Origin: CAYWBI01 sp964456445
Lineage (GTDB): Bacteria > Calditrichota > Calditrichia > Calditrichales > J004
NCBI GenBank assembly: GCA_964456445.1
Contig: CAYWBI010000033.1
Location: forward strand, 1-26,902
Reading direction: 5' to 3'
Length of the DNA: 26,902 bases
Shown here: piece after piece, positions 1-8,862 of the stretch
Position numbering within the stretch: position 1 is the stretch's first letter
Layout: every line of letters starts with the position of its first letter
Program-made: the position numbers and the translations under genes
Notes under the pieces: generated by a model
What the model saw: the letters and a program-made list of their open reading frames with translations, nothing else
What the model was told of the DNA's origin: nothing
The model's database searches: none

Positions 1-1476
1 TTTGATCCGTCAATTTTAGCACGGATTATGGAACTTAAAAAGATAGACCTGTTAAAGAAATTACAAAAAATTGAACGTGATTTTCAGATAATACTCAGTA
101 TAGACAATTTATTTCAGTTTGAACATCCCATGCTCTGCGATCTTTTATATAATGAGATTCCCCAGGCCCTTGCAGCGGAATACCATTTAATGATTGCCGG
201 CGAATTTAAAAGCATACATGGCGATGATTTTGGCTCGCTTGTTGGAGATGTGGCCCAGCATTTTAGACGGGGCGGTGATCATGTTAACGCAATACCCCTG
301 CTATATAAAGCGGCTCTGCGCACTTTCGATTTGTCGGCATATCGGGAAGCCAGCATGTTTTTTGACGATTTACTTGCTTCCGTCAAACTGAGTAAACAGA
401 AATTACCAGGGAATATTTCGGAAGAGGAAATATATTTTAAATTGGGCATTTGTTACGAGGAGGCCGGGAATTGGCAGAAAAGCTTAGATGCCTATCGAAA
501 ATTGATAGAAGTAAGCGACCTGCAGCAAAACCCGGAAAAGAAAGTTGATGCCCTGATGCGGATTGGCCGGATCCAAGATGTTTTGGGCGATTGGGAAGAC
601 GCTTCAAAATACTATGAAGAATGTCTGGCCCTTGCTGAAAAACACCATATAAAAAATGTGTATAGCCGGGTTTACAACAAATTTGGCGTTTACTATTTTC
701 AGAAGGGCGATTTCGATAAAGCTCTACGGTATTTCAAAAAAACCATCCGTTCTGCTGATTCGGAATCCGGCGAGTTCGACAAGGCCCACGCCTATACAAA
801 TGTAGGAATTATTGCCAATATACTGCGTGGTGAACATAGTGTGGCTTTAGGTAATTTTAATAAAGCCTTAAAAATTTATAAAAAGAAAAAAAGCCAAACG
901 GATCAGGCACGCGTTTATCATAATATTGGCATGTTTTATTCCGATCATGCCGAGTGGCTTGAATCCATAAAAGCTTTTGAAAAATGCCTCCAACTTACCG
1001 ATGACAATGAATCAAAACATTTGCGCGCCTTAACCTTCTTAAATATGGGAAAAGCCTACGCACGTCAGAAAAAATTAGTTAAAGCAAAACAATTAACTGA
1101 AAAAGCCTTAAAGATGTTCAAGCGAATGGCCGATATTTTTAGCATAGCCGAGGCGTATCATATTTATGGCATTATTTATGGTGCACAAAATAATTTTGAA
1201 CGCGCCGAAATCTATTTATTGGATGCAATCAAGATTTTTAAAAACAAGGATTTCCTTGAAGGACTGGCGGAAACGCATGAGACTTACAGTATCTTGTGCA
1301 ACGATTTTGGCTATAAGGAAAAAGCAAAAACCCTGGGATTAAAGGCAATTGAATATTTTGATTCCCTGAATCTTGACAGCAAAGTAAAAACTATAAAAAA
1401 AATCATAGATTCAATTGATGACGATGCCATCAAGACGGATAAAATAAATATTGAAACCAGCCTTTTGAGTGAATAA
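1..1476 (+). CDS. ATPase-TPR signalling protein, C-terminal part (5' end outside window)
   Basis: The reading frame is open from the first base, so the gene very probably starts upstream; the Met at 28 is not preceded by a convincing ribosome binding site. Numbered from that Met, residues 28-115 (FEHPMLCDLLYNEIP, then AQHFRRGGDHVNAIPLLYKAA) resemble the segment that follows the AAA/STAND ATPase in PknK-like kinases, adenylate cyclases and LuxR-type regulators. About eight TPR repeats follow at roughly 130-470 (for example VYNKFGVYYFQKGDFDKALR). The protein would be cytoplasmic: TPRs bind a partner or ligand and the missing ATPase would act as a switch. The stop overlaps the start of the histidine kinase gene, implying translational coupling. 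The TPRs are certain. The ATPase, and any kinase domain before it, are inferred. Confidence 0.75.
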   Translation, partial: FDPSILARIMELKKIDLLKKLQKIERDFQIILSIDNLFQFEHPMLCDLLYNEIPQALAAEYHLMIAGEFKSIHGDDFGSLVGDVAQHFRRGGDHVNAIPLLYKAALRTFDLSAYREASMFFDDLLASVKLSKQKLPGNISEEEIYFKLGICYEEAGNWQKSLDAYRKLIEVSDLQQNPEKKVDALMRIGRIQDVLGDWEDASKYYEECLALAEKHHIKNVYSRVYNKFGVYYFQKGDFDKALRYFKKTIRSADSESGEFDKAHAYTNVGIIANILRGEHSVALGNFNKALKIYKKKKSQTDQARVYHNIGMFYSDHAEWLESIKAFEKCLQLTDDNESKHLRALTFLNMGKAYARQKKLVKAKQLTEKALKMFKRMADIFSIAEAYHIYGIIYGAQNNFERAEIYLLDAIKIFKNKDFLEGLAETHETYSILCNDFGYKEKAKTLGLKAIEYFDSLNLDSKVKTIKKIIDSIDDDAIKTDKINIETSLLSE

Positions 1477-2449
1477 TATGACAACGGTAAGCCATAAAAC
1501 TTTACAGCTCGAAGAAGAAAACCTTCAATTGCTTTCCGAACTTGAACAAGCATATAAAAACATGGCGCTGATCCTGGAGCAATCGGAAAGGGAAATGGAA
1601 ATTGCCTATACCGAGTTAGATGGACGCTATCACGCCCTTGAAAATCTCTATGTTCAGTTGTCGAATAAAGAGAACATGCTTATACATTTGGAAAAACTTT
1701 CTTCTATCGGACAATTTATCTCGGAAATAATTCATGAATTAAATAACCCTCTGATGGCTATTTCCGGCTTTACCGATCTCGCCTTGCTTGATCCGGATTT
1801 ATCGGAAGATGGCCGTGCCCGGATTGGAAAAATACCGGTGCAGGTGAAACGCATGCTTAATTATTTGAACCGCTTTAAATCCATGGCCTATAAAGGGAAA
1901 GAAGATTTTAAATCCATTGATATAAATGAAAACATACGGGAATTTTTGGCAACCATCGAAATTATCAAGCCAAAGAATGTAGCTCTTCATTCGGAACTTC
2001 AGGATGAGAAACTATTTATTAACGCCGATCCTTATCAACTTATGCAAATATTTCTGAACCTGGCAAAGAACGCCTTCGATGCCATGCAGGAAAATGGCGA
2101 TGTCTTTTCTGTTAAATCTAAAAAAGTGAACAAAACCTGGTTGCTAAACTCTGCAAACCTTGGGCAGGTCGGCGCGCAAACACCTGCGGACTGGGGGGAA
2201 ATTATTGAGAATAAGGATGATTTTATTTTGTTGGAATTCGCCGACAACGGCTCTGGGATCCCCGATGAGATCATTGCCAATCTTTTTGATGCTTTTTTTA
2301 CAACAAAAAGCCGCGGGAAAGGGACCGGTTTGGGGCTTTCAATTTCAAAAGATATTACATTAAGACATAATGCGAACCTGTATATTAAATCAGCCGTCGG
2401 TCAGGGAACCTGTTTTCAGTTTGTTGTCCCTGCTGGAAATATGCCATAG
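1469..2449 (+). CDS. Soluble histidine kinase with N-terminal coiled coil
   Basis: This is a sensor kinase without membrane segments. Residues 15-75 are a charged coiled-coil-like helix. The H-box SEIIHELNNPLMAISG has the phospho-accepting His at 89, the N-box is NLAKNAFDAM (197-206), and the ATP lid motifs are DNGSGIP (259-265) and GKGTGLGL (283-290), so the catalytic core is complete. No PAS, GAF or receiver domain is visible, so its signal probably comes from a partner. The GTG at 1469 lies inside the end of the upstream ATPase-TPR gene; an ATG at 1478 in the same frame is equally plausible. The overlap suggests the two products work together, like a split version of fused Ser/Thr kinase-ATPase-histidine kinase proteins. 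No response regulator with a receiver is adjacent. Confidence 0.93.
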   Translation: MNNMTTVSHKTLQLEEENLQLLSELEQAYKNMALILEQSEREMEIAYTELDGRYHALENLYVQLSNKENMLIHLEKLSSIGQFISEIIHELNNPLMAISGFTDLALLDPDLSEDGRARIGKIPVQVKRMLNYLNRFKSMAYKGKEDFKSIDINENIREFLATIEIIKPKNVALHSELQDEKLFINADPYQLMQIFLNLAKNAFDAMQENGDVFSVKSKKVNKTWLLNSANLGQVGAQTPADWGEIIENKDDFILLEFADNGSGIPDEIIANLFDAFFTTKSRGKGTGLGLSISKDITLRHNANLYIKSAVGQGTCFQFVVPAGNMP

Positions 2450-2502
2450 CGTACACACTTATAACGGACAATAATGTTTTGTTTTATAGTACAAGTATGA
2501 AT

Positions 2503-2509
2503 AAGGTGG
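2503..2509 (+). promoter_or_regulatory. Ribosome binding site fixing the start at 2515
   Basis: AAGGTGG lies 5 nt before the ATG at 2515. The upstream in-frame TTG (2479) and ATG (2497) have no such site, so 2515 is the preferred start of the zinc-ribbon/TPR gene. Confidence 0.6.
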
Positions 2510-2514
2510 ATACA

Positions 2515-2799
2515 ATGAATATATGCACAAAGTGTGGGGCGCCGTATTATGATGGTGATAAGTTTTGTGGAAAATGCGGTGTTAAAATTGATGTTACAGA
2601 AATGCAACCGCTCATGACCCAGGTAGGCCTTAACGTTGCTGAAGTGCGTTCAAATCTCGGTGTCGTGTATTTTAAGATGGGAAAATACGCCAAGGCCTTA
2701 AATGAATTTCATAAAGTGTTGTCGCGTAACCCGAATGACGTCAATGCGCTGGAGATGATCCGGAAAATAGAAGAGAAGCAAAATTCTTTCCAGAAATAA
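2515..2799 (+). CDS. Small zinc-ribbon / TPR protein
   Basis: A 94-residue cytoplasmic protein. It begins with a zinc ribbon (CTKCG, Cys4/Cys7, and CGKCG, Cys18/Cys21) followed by one TPR unit at about 45-78 (VRSNLGVVYFKMGKYAKALN) and a charged helix. No catalytic motif is seen, so it is probably an adaptor for protein contacts. It sits 65 nt after the histidine kinase and 14 nt before the zinc-ribbon/FHA gene, with which it shares the N-terminal zinc ribbon. This suggests the two small proteins act in the same complex. The exact role is unknown. Confidence 0.8.
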   Translation: MNICTKCGAPYYDGDKFCGKCGVKIDVTEMQPLMTQVGLNVAEVRSNLGVVYFKMGKYAKALNEFHKVLSRNPNDVNALEMIRKIEEKQNSFQK

Positions 2800-2813
2800 A
2801 CGGGGGTTATATC

Positions 2814-3227
2814 ATGTCTGAAAATAGATGTCCCGCCTGCAATTATGAAAACAGGAAAGACAATCTGTATTGCACCCAGTGTGGACAAAAATTAATCGCA
2901 GACCGGTTGGAGGGGCCGCGGCTCCTGGTGCTTACAAACAAAAAAAGTAGTATTGTTTTTCAGGTTCCCCCGGGCAGAAGCACAATCGGTAGGGACATTG
3001 GCAACGCCCTTGTAGTTATTGATGATCAGGCGTCCAAATACCATGCGGCGATCGTCCATAAAAACAATACGGTTTGGATTGAAGACCTGGAAAGCAAAAA
3101 CGGCGTATTTGTTGAAGGAAAAAAAATTACAGATCGTATGGTTTTACCGTATGGCTGCCTGATTAAAATCGGTTCCACAATTATGAAATTTGAAAGCGGC
3201 ACATGGGAAAGGTTTCCGGATCAATAA
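2814..3227 (+). CDS. Zinc-ribbon / FHA-domain protein
   Basis: A 137-residue protein with an N-terminal zinc ribbon (CPACN at 6-10, CTQCG at 20-24) and an FHA domain at about 36-128. The FHA hallmarks are present: GR at 59-60, S74-K-Y-H77 and the SKNGVFVEG strand-loop (94-102). FHA domains bind phosphothreonine peptides, so a Ser/Thr kinase is expected nearby. None lies inside the window, but the truncated first gene belongs to a class that often carries one at its N-terminus. A GGGGG stretch precedes the ATG. It is the last gene before a 197-nt gap and the peptide transporter. The FHA assignment is secure; the partner is inferred. Confidence 0.92.
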   Translation: MSENRCPACNYENRKDNLYCTQCGQKLIADRLEGPRLLVLTNKKSSIVFQVPPGRSTIGRDIGNALVVIDDQASKYHAAIVHKNNTVWIEDLESKNGVFVEGKKITDRMVLPYGCLIKIGSTIMKFESGTWERFPDQ

Positions 3228-3424
3228 TGTATCATGATTTCGAATTTGCCTTTTGACCGGATATTTATCCCAAACTTGGATTTGCTTATTGTATGTACCA
3301 AAATGATAGTTTATCGGCCATAAGTATATTCCCAAAATGAAAAGGGCATCTTCGGCTTGCAGGGCAGTGAATGTGTTTTGGGCCAAATTTTTTTCTTGTA
3401 ACAATAAATTTTTAAGGGGAAGCA

Positions 3425-5038
3425 ATGAATAAAATTATGATAAACCCAATGGCATGGTTGGTAATATCGTTGTTACTTTGGAGCTGTTCGGGCAGACCGG
3501 AAAATAAGGGAAAAGATGCGGATGCAAAATCACAACAGGGTGGGACCATTGTTATTGGGATTACGGGTGACGTAGATTCTTTCAATCCACTCTTCAGCGA
3601 ATCGGTAAGTGCCCAGGAAATCACGCATATGCTGCTGTTGGGGCTGGCCGATCTGAATGATAAATCTGAGTTCACTCCTGAGCTTGCCTCCCATTGGGAG
3701 CGGTCAGCCGATTTTTTAAAATTAACCTACTTTTTGCGAAAAGACGCCAAATGGTCGGATGGGGCCCCGATCACCGCGGATGACGTTAAATTTACGTTCG
3801 ATCTTTTAATGGATACAACCGTTGCCAGCCCCCGGCGGGGTGTCACTGAGTTTATAAAGAAGGTCGTAGTGATCGACCCCCATACCGTGACTTTCGAATT
3901 TACCGAAGCTTATCCCGCCCAAATTTTTGATACTGCCGGTGAAATCTTACCCAAGCATATTCTAATAAATGCCGACCGGGCTTCTTTGCGCAGCAATAAT
4001 ATTGGCCGGTCCCCACTATCATCGGGCCCATTCAAACTAAGTAAATGGGTTAGCCAGCAATCAATCGAATTATTGCCAAATGAACACTATTTTGGCCAAA
4101 AGCCATTTTTGGATAAAGTGATTTTTAAAATCATACCCGATAACACAAATTTACTTATGCAACTGGAATCCGGTGAAATTGATATGGCAGCGGATATCCC
4201 TGTGTCTCAAGTTCAGCGTCTGCAAAAAAGCAATACCGACCTTGAAATGCACCATGTCTCCGGCCGGGTGTATTACTACATCGGATACAATGAAAAAAAA
4301 GAGATGTTTAAGAGTGTGGCTGTCCGCCGTGCAATGACCATGGCCATCGATCGCGCAAAAATTATCCAGGCCTTACTTTATGGATATGGTAGCAAATGTC
4401 TCGGGCCATTGCCCCCAATCGTTAAATGGGCTTATAACAATGATGTGAAGGAATTGCCGTTTGATCCGGCAAAGGCCAGAGAATTATTAAAGAGCGATGG
4501 CTGGGGCGATGCCAATAATGACGGTATCTTGGACAAAAATGGCCGGGACCTCGAATTTACACTCCTTGTAAATACGGGGAACCAGGTTAAGGCCGATGTG
4601 GCTGTTGTTGCCCAGAATCAGCTTGCTAAAATTGGCGTCAGGGTTAATGTTAAGAGCCTTGAATGGACTAATTTTTTGGAACATCTTCAAAACAAAAATT
4701 TTGATGCGATAGTTGGGGGCCTGAGCTCTTCATACTATATCGATCCGACGCCCGTCTTTCATTCTACCGCGACGAATCTTTTTAACTCGATATCCTATGC
4801 CAACCCCGATGTTGACCGTTTGATCGAAACCGGGCGACAGGAGATGGACCGGGAAAAGGCCGCCAAGATTTGGAAGAATTTTCAGAACCTGGTTTATCAG
4901 GATCAACCTTATACCTTCTTGTTCTGGAAGGATAAGGCCGTAGCGGTCAATAAGCGGTTTAAAAATGTAACGCCTATTGCATTAAGTTCGGTATATGACA
5001 TTGAAAAATGGTCTTTGGGCAGCAAGGAAAGCAAATGA
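3425..5038 (+). CDS. Peptide-type ABC transporter substrate-binding lipoprotein (SBP family 5)
   Basis: A 537-residue binding protein. The signal peptide ends in a lipobox L18-W-S-C21, so it should be lipid-anchored. The family 5 fold is evident from the segment FLRKDAKWSDGAPITADDVK and the C-terminal half with the usual ADVAVVAQNQLAKIGVRV motif. Family members capture oligopeptides, dipeptides, nickel or opine-like compounds and deliver them to the DppBC/OppBC permease; the actual ligand cannot be read from the sequence. AAGGGG 6 nt before the ATG supports the start. It is the first gene of a five-gene importer operon, 55 nt before the first ATPase. Confidence 0.93.
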   Translation: MNKIMINPMAWLVISLLLWSCSGRPENKGKDADAKSQQGGTIVIGITGDVDSFNPLFSESVSAQEITHMLLLGLADLNDKSEFTPELASHWERSADFLKLTYFLRKDAKWSDGAPITADDVKFTFDLLMDTTVASPRRGVTEFIKKVVVIDPHTVTFEFTEAYPAQIFDTAGEILPKHILINADRASLRSNNIGRSPLSSGPFKLSKWVSQQSIELLPNEHYFGQKPFLDKVIFKIIPDNTNLLMQLESGEIDMAADIPVSQVQRLQKSNTDLEMHHVSGRVYYYIGYNEKKEMFKSVAVRRAMTMAIDRAKIIQALLYGYGSKCLGPLPPIVKWAYNNDVKELPFDPAKARELLKSDGWGDANNDGILDKNGRDLEFTLLVNTGNQVKADVAVVAQNQLAKIGVRVNVKSLEWTNFLEHLQNKNFDAIVGGLSSSYYIDPTPVFHSTATNLFNSISYANPDVDRLIETGRQEMDREKAAKIWKNFQNLVYQDQPYTFLFWKDKAVAVNKRFKNVTPIALSSVYDIEKWSLGSKESK

Positions 5039-5093
5039 TTAACATGGGTTTTTCTCGCTAAACAAAAGCCGGCAAAAGGGGTTTTTATAGGTT

Positions 5094-5846
5094 GTGAAAA
5101 TAAAGAGGGTTCCTGGATATCCAAAAACGGACCGGAAAATTATTTTAGAAGTTGACTCACTGTCTGTTGTGGCGCAAAACCGTGACGAACAAACCTCTAT
5201 ACTTGAAGGGGTGTCTTTTCAGGTAGAACAGGGCAAAGTACAATCCTTAATCGGCCCATCGGGTTCGGGCAAAACTATCACGGCATTGGCCCTATTGGGC
5301 CTGCTCCCGGAAAACCTCAGACGTACAGGGGGAAAAATCATTTTTAACGGCCGTTCCGTGGGGAAAGGCCAGGATGTTGAATTCAGTAAGTTACGCGGCA
5401 GAAAAATAACGATGATTTTCCAGGAGGCGCAGGCCTCATTGAACCCTGTTTTTCAGATTGGCAAACAGCTTACAGATGTTATCCGGCAAAATCAGCGGAT
5501 TTCCCAAAAATATGTTAGGAACCAGGCAATAAATATTTTGGCCGAGGTTGGCTTTTCCGATCCGCTGCTGCTGCTGCACCGGTACCCACATCAGTTGAGC
5601 GGGGGGATGGCACAACGTGTGCTTATTGCCCTTGCCTTAAGTTGCCGTCCCGCAATTCTGATTGCGGATGAACCCACAACCGCACTCGATGCCACGACAC
5701 AAATTCAAGTTTTAAAACTGTTAAAGAGATTACAGCAAAAGCATCAGTTTGCAATGTTGCTGATCAGCCATGATATGAAAGTTGTGACGGCGATGAGCGA
5801 TTCTATAGCAAAATTTGAGCATGGAACAATTGTGGGACATAGCTAA
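5094..5846 (+). CDS. Peptide ABC transporter ATPase, DppD-like, short C-terminus
   Basis: A 250-residue ABC ATPase. Walker A is GPSGSGKT (54-61), Q-loop Gln110, signature LSGGMAQR (168-175), Walker B ILIADEPT (188-195) and switch His226, so hydrolysis should be intact. It energises import through the downstream permeases as a heterodimer with the next gene product. DppD/OppD proteins are normally about 320-340 residues with a C-terminal Oligo_HPY extension and Cys cluster. This one stops about 25 residues after the H-loop and lacks both. The start is a GTG with only a weak upstream site; a slightly later start is possible. The stop is 2 nt from the next ATG. Confidence 0.9.
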   Translation: MKIKRVPGYPKTDRKIILEVDSLSVVAQNRDEQTSILEGVSFQVEQGKVQSLIGPSGSGKTITALALLGLLPENLRRTGGKIIFNGRSVGKGQDVEFSKLRGRKITMIFQEAQASLNPVFQIGKQLTDVIRQNQRISQKYVRNQAINILAEVGFSDPLLLLHRYPHQLSGGMAQRVLIALALSCRPAILIADEPTTALDATTQIQVLKLLKRLQQKHQFAMLLISHDMKVVTAMSDSIAKFEHGTIVGHS

Positions 5847-5848
5847 TT

Positions 5849-6880
5849 ATGGGGAAAGAGCGTTTTCTTAAAATTGATAAATTAAGTAAATCCTTTGTAG
5901 GCAGTAATGCTGGATGGGGTAAAAACGGGAAAAACTTTGTTGCCATGGACAATGTTTCGTTTGATGTGTTCAAGGGCGAAATACTCGGGCTGATAGGCGA
6001 AACCGCGAGTGGTAAAACTACGCTGGGACGGTGCCTTGTGCGCCTGATCGAAGCCGATTCCGGGCAGGTTGAACATAATGGAAAAAACTTACTAAAACTC
6101 TCCGCCAGAGAATTCAGAAAATATCGTTCAAAGTTCCAGATGATATTTCAGAACCCCGCATTGGCTTTAAATCCTCTTCATACGGTGGAAAAAACGCTGG
6201 CAGAGCCATTGACTCTTATCCGTCATTACAGTGGCCCTCAGTTACAATCCCAGATAGCAGAGCTCCTGAATTCTGTCGGCTTGGAGCTGAATGTTCTTTC
6301 CCGTCATCCCAATCAGTTGAGTGGTGGTCAAAAACAAAGGGTGGCAATTGCCAGGGCGTTGGCGGTCAAACCGCAATTATTAATCGCTGACGAGCCCACC
6401 GCTAGTTTGGATGCATCACTAAAATACCAAGTATTGGATCTATTACAGGCTTTGAGAAATAAGTTTTGCATTACCGTTATAATTATTACCCATGATATAT
6501 CGTTGGTGAAAAAAATTACGGACCGGATTGCCGTAATGTATAAGGGCCGTCTTGTGGAAATAGGCCCGGCAGCAACGGTGATAAACTATTCTGAACATCC
6601 TTATACACAAAATTTGATTCAGGCGAGTGAATTACAGATGGATGCAGATCATGGCCGTCGCAAAACCAGAATGCCCGCAAGCAGCGTGGAAGCGGGATGT
6701 TCCTATCTTGCTCTTTGTCCAATTGCGCGGGAACGCTGCGCCAGGGAAAATATACGTTTGCAGGAAATTGGGCCCGGTCATTCGGTTGCCTGTTTTTATG
6801 CGGGGATGCATAATGCCTGCAACGCGGCGGTGGCGGATTTGTCTCTCCATGAAAACAATGATGGTCCCATACAGATATAG
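5849..6880 (+). CDS. Peptide ABC transporter ATPase, DppF/OppF-like
   Basis: A 343-residue ABC ATPase with Walker A GETASGKT (50-57), Q-loop Gln101, signature LSGGQKQR (157-164), Walker B LLIADEPT (177-184) and His215. The tail carries EHPYTQNLIQA and four cysteines (284, 290, 297, 315) in the pattern C-x5-C-P-I-A-x3-C followed by SVACF, which is the Oligo_HPY-type ending. In at least one DppD homologue the equivalent cysteines hold a [4Fe-4S] cluster (recalled, not checked). It is the second ATPase of the importer. The permease gene starts 10 nt after its stop. Confidence 0.92.
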   Translation: MGKERFLKIDKLSKSFVGSNAGWGKNGKNFVAMDNVSFDVFKGEILGLIGETASGKTTLGRCLVRLIEADSGQVEHNGKNLLKLSAREFRKYRSKFQMIFQNPALALNPLHTVEKTLAEPLTLIRHYSGPQLQSQIAELLNSVGLELNVLSRHPNQLSGGQKQRVAIARALAVKPQLLIADEPTASLDASLKYQVLDLLQALRNKFCITVIIITHDISLVKKITDRIAVMYKGRLVEIGPAATVINYSEHPYTQNLIQASELQMDADHGRRKTRMPASSVEAGCSYLALCPIARERCARENIRLQEIGPGHSVACFYAGMHNACNAAVADLSLHENNDGPIQI

Positions 6881-6890
6881 GTTTCTGCAA

Positions 6891-7862
6891 ATGATGTCAT
6901 TTATAATTAAACGACTGTTGATGTCGCTGCTCATTGTTTGGGGAGTTTTGTCAATTTGTTTCCTGGTACTTCATTTGGCCCCGGGCGATCCGGCCTCGAT
7001 TTATGTCCGGCCCGGGATTCATCCGGAAGTAATTGCCGGTATCCGCGAGCAGATGGGGCTTGACCTGCCTCTGTGGAAACAATACTTTGTCTGGATTACC
7101 GATTATTTAACAGGGGATTTTGGCATCTCCTTTACGCATCAAAAGGCCATCGGCGCCATCTTTATGGAAACCATTCCCAATACATTGCGGCTTACGGTAA
7201 TTGTTTTAATTATCCAGTATCCCATTGGGATATTCCTGGGGGTAATTGGCGCTCTCCACCGAAAAACCCCGGCCGATAGGATCATAAACGGAGGCCTGCT
7301 GTTTATTTATTCCATGCCCGGATTCTGGCTGGCCATTATTCTGATTTTTGTTTTTTCATTAAAGCTGGGTTGGCTGCCTTCGGGCCAAATGCAATCACTT
7401 TATGACATAAACGGTTTTTGGCCGGTTCTCTGGGACCGTATTCAGCATCTTATTTTACCTGTTGTCGTGCTTTCGGTTCCATTTGTTGCCTACACCGCGC
7501 GATTTGTGCGGGAAAACCTGATTCATATTCTGGCACAACCCTATATTTTTGCCGCCTACACGTATGGTTTAACCCGTAAAAAGGTCATCTACCATTATGC
7601 ACTTAAAAATGCCTTGCTCCCGCTGGTGACACTATTGGGTCTTTACCTGCCCTTTTTACTGGGTGGTGCAGTGATAACCGAGTATATATTTGCCTGGCCT
7701 GGTATGGGCAGGGTCATGGTAAACGCTGTCTTTGCCCATGATTATGCATTGATTTTGGCCAGTACTTTTATTGCCGCCCTAACCGTGGTAATAGGTAATT
7801 TACTTTCCGATTTACTTTATTTTATTGTTGATCCGCGCATCCGCGCCGGAACTAAGGCTTGA
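6891..7862 (+). CDS. Peptide ABC transporter permease, DppB-like
   Basis: A 323-residue inner-membrane permease. It begins with the family's typical start (FIIKRLLMSLLIVWGVL), then the periplasmic LAPGDPASIYVRPG motif, and ends with VDPRIRAG. About six membrane helices are visible. The EAA loop that docks on the ATPases is at about 222-247 (AAYTYGLTRKKVIYHYALKN). The start is taken at ATG 6891, with ATG 6894 as an alternative. The frame stays open back to 6627, but that part overlaps the ATPase gene and lacks permease homology. It partners the next permease to form the channel. The stop is 1 nt from the start of that gene. Confidence 0.92.
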   Translation: MMSFIIKRLLMSLLIVWGVLSICFLVLHLAPGDPASIYVRPGIHPEVIAGIREQMGLDLPLWKQYFVWITDYLTGDFGISFTHQKAIGAIFMETIPNTLRLTVIVLIIQYPIGIFLGVIGALHRKTPADRIINGGLLFIYSMPGFWLAIILIFVFSLKLGWLPSGQMQSLYDINGFWPVLWDRIQHLILPVVVLSVPFVAYTARFVRENLIHILAQPYIFAAYTYGLTRKKVIYHYALKNALLPLVTLLGLYLPFLLGGAVITEYIFAWPGMGRVMVNAVFAHDYALILASTFIAALTVVIGNLLSDLLYFIVDPRIRAGTKA

Positions 7863-7863
7863 T

Positions 7864-8736
7864 ATGATAGTGAGACAAAACAAAAAAAGGATCAATGAAA
7901 GATACCCGAAGCGGATTTGGTACAGTTTAAAACACCAAAAAGCAATCGTTGTGGGTATGAGCGTCATATTGGTTTTGATCCTGCTGTCATTTAGCGGCAG
8001 CTTTTTGAGCGGCTTTGGTCCCAATATGCAGGGCGACCTTTTATTGGATCGTTTTCTGCCACCCAGCCTGCATCATTTTTTTGGTACCGATAAGTTTGGC
8101 AGGGATGTTTTTAGCCGGGTTCTGTTTGGCGGCCGGATATCCCTCACTATTGCTTTGAGTGTCGTTATAATGTCCAGCACCATTGGTGTTTTTTACGGGA
8201 TAATTGCCGGGTATTATGGTGGAAAAACAGACAATATACTGATGCGTCTGCTCGATTTTCTGCTGGCCTTTCCCTTGATCTTATTGTTAATAATGATTAT
8301 TGCTGTTTTTGATTTAAATCATTGGCTTCTTATTCCGGTAATAGGCCTGACGAGCTGGATGGAAACAGCCCGGCTTGTGCGTGCGGAAGTGCTTGCAATA
8401 AAAGAAAAAGATTATATTCTTGCTGCCAGAGGTTTTGGGTTTAGCAACAGGCATATTATCCTGCATCATATTTTGCCCAATTGTTTATCCGTGGTGTTTG
8501 TAACGGCCCCATTAAAAGTTGCCGAGGTTGTATTGCTCGAAGCCGCCCTTAGTTTTTTAGGAATAGGTGTGCAGCCGCCAACCGCAAGCTGGGGCAATAT
8601 CATCAATGATGGACGTGAAGCGATGCTCAATGCCTGGTGGATATCCACCTTTCCCGGAATCTTTATCACGGTTACGGTGGCAGCTTTCCAATTAATTGCC
8701 AATGGCCTGAGGGAAAGCATAGCTTCAAAGATATGA
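7864..8736 (+). CDS. Peptide ABC transporter permease, DppC-like
   Basis: A 290-residue permease with the DppC/OppC layout: a basic cytoplasmic N-terminus, a first helix (AIVVGMSVILVLILLSF), the hallmark HHFFGTDKFGRDVFSRVLFG, and an EAA loop (AARGFGFSNRHIILHHILPN). The end (GLRESIASKI) corresponds to the usual family C-terminus. AAGG at 7854-7857 lies 6 nt before ATG 7864. The earlier in-frame TTG at 7825 would overlap the first permease and adds no family sequence, so it was not used. It completes the importer operon, and the sigma-54 activator follows after 126 nt. Confidence 0.92.
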   Translation: MIVRQNKKRINERYPKRIWYSLKHQKAIVVGMSVILVLILLSFSGSFLSGFGPNMQGDLLLDRFLPPSLHHFFGTDKFGRDVFSRVLFGGRISLTIALSVVIMSSTIGVFYGIIAGYYGGKTDNILMRLLDFLLAFPLILLLIMIIAVFDLNHWLLIPVIGLTSWMETARLVRAEVLAIKEKDYILAARGFGFSNRHIILHHILPNCLSVVFVTAPLKVAEVVLLEAALSFLGIGVQPPTASWGNIINDGREAMLNAWWISTFPGIFITVTVAAFQLIANGLRESIASKI

Positions 8737-8862
8737 AGGTGAAATCTTTGATACAGTCTTCAAGTAAAATACGAATATTCCGATGAGAATTAAAAAGCCT
8801 TTTTCTTTTCTGAATATTTAAATCGGAAAAGATAATCTGCTAAATAAAGTTCAGGATTATAA

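Noticed and set aside
3228..3424. Sigma-54 (-24/-12) promoter upstream of the importer
   Set aside because: No GG-N10-GC pair with flanking consensus was found. The nearest candidates (around 3346-3366) have spacings of 8 or 12 nt.
6627..6890. Upstream extension of the first permease gene in the same frame
   Set aside because: It overlaps the second ATPase gene by about 250 nt, and the extra residues show no permease features. ATG 6891 gives the normal family N-terminus.
8773..8830. Two GAATATT copies and CCGAT/ATCGG upstream of the sigma-54 activator
   Set aside because: The elements would pair in crossed order rather than as a simple dyad, and are likely chance in AT-rich sequence.
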